From Clostridiales bacterium UBA1206 (lineage in GTDB: Bacteria > Bacillota > Clostridia > Oscillospirales > CAG-382): 26,580 nucleotides of DNA. Made by a program: the position numbers and the translations under genes. The notes below the pieces were generated by a model. The model was not told where the DNA came from. It saw only the letters and a list, made by a program, of their open reading frames with translations, and made no database searches. Location of the stretch: positions 1 through 26,580 of the forward strand of contig DBXS01000014.1 of assembly GCA_002310055.1 (NCBI GenBank). Direction: 5' to 3'. Of this stretch, positions 23,260 through 26,580 are shown piece by piece. The first letter of the stretch is position 1, and the number at the start of each line of letters is the position of its first letter.

Positions 23260-23304
23260 TTTGGGACCACGATGTCGCAGGTTCGAGCCCTGTCATTCCG
23301 ACCA
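23260..23304 (+). repeat. Partial tRNA-Pro, 3' 45 nt (att-like site)
   Basis: Matches 21219-21263 from the anticodon loop to CCA with a single A-to-G change in the T-loop region. The 5' half of a tRNA is missing; the preceding bases do not pair with the 3' arm. It is either the distal att site of an integrated element or a tRNA remnant. Confidence 0.88.
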
Positions 23305-23306
23305 AA

Positions 23307-23345
23307 AAAGAGCAAAAGGGGTTTACCTCTTTTGCTTCTTTTTTT
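23307..23345 (+). terminator. Terminator-like hairpin after tRNA tail copy 2
   Basis: GAGCAAAAGGGG pairs imperfectly with CCTCTTTTGCTTC around TTTA and is followed by a run of T. Confidence 0.7.
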
Positions 23346-23354
23346 ATTTATAAG

Positions 23355-23384
23355 ACAGGGTTCGAAGGGCGCGTGTTGAATGAC
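23355..23384. repeat. 30-bp repeat X (copy 2)
   Basis: Exact copy of 21317-21346, placed 51 nt after the partial tRNA-Pro; copy 1 is 54 nt after the intact tRNA-Pro. The remaining bases to 23453 show no gene. Confidence 0.85.
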
Positions 23385-23453
23385 AGCCCGGGCAGCAATA
23401 AATAAAGAAAGGAATAATTCTGCTTTTTGTTTTACACGGATCGATTTTGAGGC

Positions 23454-23482
23454 TTGAAATTACAAAAGCGGCATGTTATAAT
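23454..23482 (+). promoter_or_regulatory. Sigma-A promoter of lipoprotein gene
   Basis: TTGAAA (23454-23459), 17-bp spacer, TATAAT (23477-23482). A transcript would start near 23489, which rules out start codons further upstream. Confidence 0.85.
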
Positions 23483-23512
23483 ATAAGTAATTCAAAAAAC
23501 AGGAGGTCACAC

Positions 23513-24199
23513 ATGAAAAAAATATTAGCGCTCACGCTTGCACTTTTGGTGCTCGTCAGTCTGGCTGCTTGCGGAAGCTGCGGCAGTTCCGGCAACAACA
23601 GTACAAACAATTCCGCCGCTACCGGCGATGATCAGCAATCCGGAAATGAATCCGGCACCGGCGACAATTCGCAAAGCGGCAGTACCGCCGAACCGGCAAA
23701 GCTCAGCGCCAGGATCAATTTGATTGACCTTGACGACAGAGATCCGTCCGTCCTTCGCGGCTTGACCATCAGCGGCAACCATGCCGGCACTGCGGGCGAC
23801 TTCAACAGCAAGGCGAAGTCCCTTACCGACGTCCGCTGTATTTTCGAGCTGAACGAATGGATCGAATTCTACCCGGATACCGACGCGACCTACGGGCTCA
23901 GAGTCTGGATACTCAAGCACCGCGACGATCAGGAGTATTACAACACCTGCAAATTCAGCGACCTTATGCCGAACTTTGCAAACTATTGCGATCTTCATTA
24001 TCCCGAGGATGCGGAGAATCCGGATGAGTGGTACTGGGGCAGCTTCTACCTGAATAAGGATGAATGCGAACCCGGCTATTACGATTTCGTCTTCACCTAC
24101 GAGGGAAAAGCGATAGCCACCCTGCTGACCCGTTTCTATAACGAAAATGAGCTCACCGTCAAATCCGACGCCGAGCTTGAGGCGCTGATGCACGAATGA
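23513..24199 (+). CDS. Lipoprotein of unknown function
   Basis: 228 aa from ATG 23513, 6 bp after AGGAGG. Lipobox LAAC with Cys20, then a Ser/Asn/Gly/Gln-rich linker to about residue 62. The mature domain (about 65-228) is acidic and rich in aromatic residues (EWIEFYPDT, YGLRVWIL, DEWYWGSFY, GYYDFVFTYEGKAIATLL) and looks like a beta-sandwich with immunoglobulin-like strands. I recognise no family. It is a single-gene transcription unit. Confidence 0.8.
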   Translation: MKKILALTLALLVLVSLAACGSCGSSGNNSTNNSAATGDDQQSGNESGTGDNSQSGSTAEPAKLSARINLIDLDDRDPSVLRGLTISGNHAGTAGDFNSKAKSLTDVRCIFELNEWIEFYPDTDATYGLRVWILKHRDDQEYYNTCKFSDLMPNFANYCDLHYPEDAENPDEWYWGSFYLNKDECEPGYYDFVFTYEGKAIATLLTRFYNENELTVKSDAELEALMHE

Positions 24200-24306
24200 C
24201 CGTCGCCGCGTTTTAAGAACGTTTTTGAGCGTACAGGAACGACGCGGTTCTGATCCCCGGCGGCAAAGCCGGCGCCTGTGATAAGTCACCAAAAAAAGCA
24301 GCCTTT

Positions 24307-24489
24307 GCGGTGTACTTCGTAAGGAAGTACACCGCAGCTAAATTCGCCTTGCGGCGAGCTAAATTGGGCTTCGCCCAGCTAAATTTGCTTCGCAAGCTAA
24401 ATTCGGCTTTGCCGAGCTGAAAAAGGCGAATTTAATTTAGCTGTCCCTATGGGACAATTTAGCTGCGAGCGACTGCGAGCAATTTAGCT
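24307..24489. repeat. Hairpin array C, linker AGCTAAATT, 4 + 3 inverted
   Basis: AGCTAAATT occurs at 24336, 24357, 24377 and 24395; its reverse complement AATTTAGCT occurs at 24434, 24456 and 24481. The hairpins between them are CGCCTTGCGGCG, GGGCTTCGCCC, GCTTCGC, CGGCTTTGCCG, GTCCCTATGGGAC and an imperfect GCGAGCGACTGCGAGC. A perfect 12-bp stem (GCGGTGTACTTC, 24307-24318, with 24324-24335) caps the left side. The preceding 24200-24306 holds no gene. Confidence 0.88.
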
Positions 24490-24515
24490 GTTTTCAAAAT
24501 CATTCTTAATATCAG

Positions 24516-24608
24516 AGCGGTAAGAACAAGCTGAAAGAAAATAACCCACTATGACACTTTCTCTATTCGAAAGATGTCAAAGTGGGCTTGTTTCTTCTTT
24601 ATGTTGCC
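24516..24608. repeat. 93-bp structured dispersed repeat, copy 2
   Basis: Aligned to 1-93 with 6 mismatches. In this copy the TGACA/TGTCA stem is complete. It lies between arrays C and D and downstream of a minus-strand gene, as copy 1 does. Confidence 0.85.
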
Positions 24609-24631
24609 TCTCTCTTGGGCTGCTTTTTCCA

Positions 24632-24713
24632 ATGATATACGTTCATTGCGGGAGCGGATATCATCTTGCGGCGGTAAAAGAATATATCACACACGCCTGC
24701 GCGAGAATATCAT
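24632..24713. repeat. Hairpin array D, decayed, linker ATGATAT
   Basis: ATGATAT at 24632, then ATATCAT at 24658 and 24707 and a variant ATATCAC at 24684. The linker is the same as in array A more than 7 kb away, in a 1 + 3 arrangement. The intervening hairpins are weaker (for example TTGCGGCGG, CGCCTGCGCG). It ends 5 bp before the stop codon of the next minus-strand gene. Confidence 0.65.
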
Positions 24714-24718
24714 TTATC

Positions 24719-26047
24719 TCACTTCCCCGCAAACTTTTCGCGCACGGCTTTGCAGCGCAGGGCGAATGCGCGGATGGAAGCGTTGTCGAACCCGGTGATG
24801 CCGGAAGAGTACGTATCGTTCAGTGGTTTCGCGAAACGCTCCGGAATATTCGACGCGCCGACCAAAGCGCCCATGAACGAACCGACGGTGGCGCAGTTGC
24901 AGTCGGTGTCCATTCCGCAGGTGAGGGCGGTGCAGATGGCGTTTGCGAAATCGCCTTTTGCAAAGAATATGCTCGCTATGCACACGGCGGAGTTGTTCAG
25001 CGCGTGGACGGCGTTGTATCTGGGCATACCGTTAAGCACGCGGTCGGCGAGTTCTTCGCGGCTCTGCGCGGTCTCGCCTATCTTTTTGGCTTCGAGCGCC
25101 GTTTCGTAAAAGCGAGAACGTTTGGGCACGAACGAAAGCGCGGTATCGAAGCACTTGTTTATATCTTTTTCGGTAAACGCTGCGGCAATGAACGCCGCAA
25201 AGAACATCGAAGAATAGACGCCGTTTTTGATATGCGTAAGGAACGAATCCTCGTACGCCATCTTCGCCGCAGCCGCGGGCAATCCCGCCGCGCAGTAAGC
25301 GTAGCCGTCTATGCGGATCTGCGCGCCGATCCATTCGCGATAAGGGTTGCGGTATTCGTTTATGCGCTCTCTTTTGAGTATTTCGAGCGCGTGCTCGGGT
25401 CTTCCCCACGGGCCGAATTCATCCACCGAGGCAAAGTTCAGGTACACCTGATTTTCGGCGGTGCAGACCGCGCGGTACGGGATGGAATACATCCAGTGCG
25501 CGCCGACGTCGTAGCTGTCGAATTTAAAGCCCATCCTTTCGCAAAGCAGCAGAGCCAGAACGGTAAAGCGGATATCGTCGTCGGGCGGCATGCCGTTGAT
25601 CTTTTCGTCGGTCGCCCATCCCTCGTTGCGTTTATCGCCCGATACGGTGGGGACATAGCCGTCGATAGGATATCTGTCGGCGTTTTTGAACCAACTGCGT
25701 ATGCCTTCGCCGTCCCACAGTTCGACCGGCTGGCCGAGCGCGCATCCGGCGCATCTGCCGAGCCACGCGCCGTGGAAATAGTCGTCGTCCACGGGCAGGA
25801 CTTCGCCGTCTTCTTTGAACGACGCTTCTTTTTTGATCTCTTCCCAGTCGCTGGGTTCGACGTAGGCGTAGTCTTTACGGAACGGAAGCGCCATGAGCTC
25901 GTCGTAGAGCGCGGAAAGTTTAGCCTTGTCGCCCGCGCACCCGGCGATCAGTTTTTCGCATTCCGCGCGGTCGATGACTCTTCCCTCTTCGACGAGCTCG
26001 TCGAGTTCTTCGCGGATAAGTACTTCGATCTTCTGATATCCTGCCAT
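24719..26047 (-). CDS. ADP-ribosylglycohydrolase family protein
   Basis: 442 aa. After an N-terminal helical extension of about 90 residues, the ADP-ribosylglycohydrolase fold starts with GAWLGRCAGCALGQPVE. The metal-binding acidic sites are DDD (156-158) and GMDTDCN (378-384, Asp380 and Asp382), followed by GSFMGALVGA. The Mg-binding acidic residues are therefore in place. Members remove ADP-ribose from proteins or small molecules; the substrate is unknown. ATG 26047 follows AAAGGAGCG. It is transcribed alone from the promoter at 26112-26140. Confidence 0.92.
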   Translation of the reverse strand: MAGYQKIEVLIREELDELVEEGRVIDRAECEKLIAGCAGDKAKLSALYDELMALPFRKDYAYVEPSDWEEIKKEASFKEDGEVLPVDDDYFHGAWLGRCAGCALGQPVELWDGEGIRSWFKNADRYPIDGYVPTVSGDKRNEGWATDEKINGMPPDDDIRFTVLALLLCERMGFKFDSYDVGAHWMYSIPYRAVCTAENQVYLNFASVDEFGPWGRPEHALEILKRERINEYRNPYREWIGAQIRIDGYAYCAAGLPAAAAKMAYEDSFLTHIKNGVYSSMFFAAFIAAAFTEKDINKCFDTALSFVPKRSRFYETALEAKKIGETAQSREELADRVLNGMPRYNAVHALNNSAVCIASIFFAKGDFANAICTALTCGMDTDCNCATVGSFMGALVGASNIPERFAKPLNDTYSSGITGFDNASIRAFALRCKAVREKFAGK

Positions 26048-26111
26048 AATGACGCTCCTTTTTAGATGATCGGTTTTTCGAAAGCGCGTTTTCTTTGCGA
26101 TATGATGTATA

Positions 26112-26140
26112 ATTATACACTAACACCTGCCGTTTGTCAA
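26112..26140 (-). promoter_or_regulatory. Sigma-A promoter of ADP-ribosylglycohydrolase gene
   Basis: Minus strand TTGACA (26135-26140), 17-bp spacer, TATAAT (26112-26117). The -10 lies in a 14-bp palindrome TGTATAATTATACA (26106-26119). Confidence 0.9.
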
Positions 26141-26190
26141 TGGATCGGGCATAAAACAGGGCTATTTTGCTAAAATTACGCATTTGCGGC

Positions 26191-26219
26191 TTGCAAATAC
26201 CGGATAAGCGGGTTATAAT
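26191..26219 (+). promoter_or_regulatory. Sigma-A promoter of partial lipoprotein gene
   Basis: TTGCAA (26191-26196), 17-bp spacer, TATAAT (26214-26219), 23 bp before ATG 26243. Confidence 0.8.
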
Positions 26220-26242
26220 TAGTAAAAAAGGAGGGCTGATAA

Positions 26243-26580
26243 ATGCCAAAGAAGATATTTGCCGTGTTCCTGGCGATTCTCACCGTTTGCGCCTTGCTGT
26301 GTTCCTGCGATATGGCGGCGGGCCACGGGGATCAGTCGGACGCCGGAACGCTTTCCGACGACCCGGTCGTGGGCGACGGCACTTCGTATTCGGATTTCAT
26401 CACCGTCATGACCGAGATAAAGGGGTACGGCGACAGGATAGCGGAGACGGGGCTTTCGGTACAGAGCGAATACTATTATTCGTTCGCCGGCGCTTCGGTG
26501 AGCGCTTTCCGGTTTGCCGTGGAATACATACTCTGGCTCAAGGGCGAAGGCGAAACGTTCGAATCGTTCACGTCAGGGGG
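26243..26580 (+). CDS. Lipoprotein, partial (runs off window)
   Basis: The first 112 codons of an open frame starting at ATG 26243 with AAGGAGGG upstream. Lipobox LCSC puts the lipidated cysteine at residue 22. The mature start is acidic and Ser/Gly/Asp rich, then a helical segment (FITVMTEIKGYGDRIAE, SAFRFAVEYILWLKGEGE). No family is recognised; the C-terminus is outside the window. Confidence 0.8.
   Translation, partial: MPKKIFAVFLAILTVCALLCSCDMAAGHGDQSDAGTLSDDPVVGDGTSYSDFITVMTEIKGYGDRIAETGLSVQSEYYYSFAGASVSAFRFAVEYILWLKGEGETFESFTSG

Larger units (their letters stand above)
21219..23304. mobile_element. Possible tRNA-Pro-integrated segment bounded by 45-bp att-like repeats
   Basis: The direct repeats 21219-21263 and 23260-23304 differ at one position. 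The interval holds array B, a copy of the structured repeat and an XRE-family regulator whose codons look less GC-rich than the neighbouring genes. No integrase, relaxase or phage gene is visible, so this would be a decayed, minimal or helper-dependent element. Tandem decay of a duplicated tRNA gene is the alternative. Confidence 0.4.

Noticed and set aside
23260..23304. Functional second tRNA-Pro
   Set aside because: The 5' acceptor strand, D-arm and 5' anticodon stem are missing, so it cannot fold as a tRNA.
23138..23353. Small open frame downstream of the XRE regulator
   Set aside because: It runs through the partial tRNA-Pro and its terminator, has no ribosome site and low-complexity translation.
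26106..26119. Bidirectional promoter in the palindromic -10 TGTATAATTATACA
   Set aside because: The plus-strand TATAAT has no -35 at 16-18 bp (the bases there are CGCGTT), and the plus-strand lipoprotein gene has its own better promoter at 26191-26219.

Overview
The window looks like a chromosomal segment of a spore-forming, low-to-moderate-GC Bacillota, most likely an uncultured gut-type Clostridia (Oscillospiraceae/Christensenellales-like). This rests on a GerA-type spore germination operon, canonical sigma-A promoters (many with TTGA-type -35, 16-17 bp spacer, TATAAT), strong GGAGG ribosome binding sites, many lipoproteins with Ser/Pro/Glu linkers, a two-gene SufC-SufB minimal iron-sulfur system and a SpoVK/CbbX-like AAA ATPase. 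The taxonomic call is inference.

Layout. (1) 1-4440, minus strand: a Gfo/Idh/MocA oxidoreductase, a YitT-family membrane protein and a large secreted calcineurin-like phosphoesterase lipoprotein form one close-spaced unit. (2) 4444-7056, minus strand: a lone GerA-type germinant receptor subunit, a GTG-started small polytopic membrane protein overlapping it by 4 bp, and a DUF3298-like soluble protein. (3) 7133-10540, plus strand: a promoter drives three cell-surface genes (SGNH-like lipoprotein, DUF4358 lipoprotein, membrane-anchored M23-like protein); the two enzyme-like members have lost catalytic residues. (4) 10560-14531, plus strand: a 62-aa membrane peptide, an AbrB-type regulator overlapping an ABC-2 exporter, and a tandem-AAA protein. 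(5) 14587-16890, minus strand: an MMPL/RND exporter, meeting the AAA gene at a bidirectional terminator. (6) 17006-21263, plus strand: tRNA-Leu, tRNA-His, a membrane-fused PstS-like protein, SufC, SufB and tRNA-Pro. (7) 21264-24718: an accessory, repeat-rich stretch with one XRE/TPR-like regulator and one lipoprotein. (8) 24719-26580: an ADP-ribosylglycohydrolase on the minus strand and a divergent partial lipoprotein gene.

The most unusual content is not protein coding. Four intergenic arrays (17223-17492, 21452-21623, 24307-24489, 24632-24713) are built from short GC-rich hairpins with TTCG/TTGC/TTTG-like loops separated by a constant 7-9 bp linker. Within each array the linker is repeated in one orientation and then in reverse complement, so the whole array is itself a large inverted repeat. 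Linker words differ between arrays (ATGATAT, GTGATATT, AGCTAAATT), except that the fourth array reuses the first array's word. In addition, a 93-bp structured repeat occurs at 1-93 and 24516-24608, with a diverged third copy at 21711-21761. The 3' 45 nt of tRNA-Pro, starting exactly at the anticodon loop, is duplicated 2 kb downstream with one mismatch, which is the signature of a tRNA-targeted integration. No integrase is visible in that interval.

All functional assignments come from reading the sequence and recalling family motifs; no database search or folding program was run.
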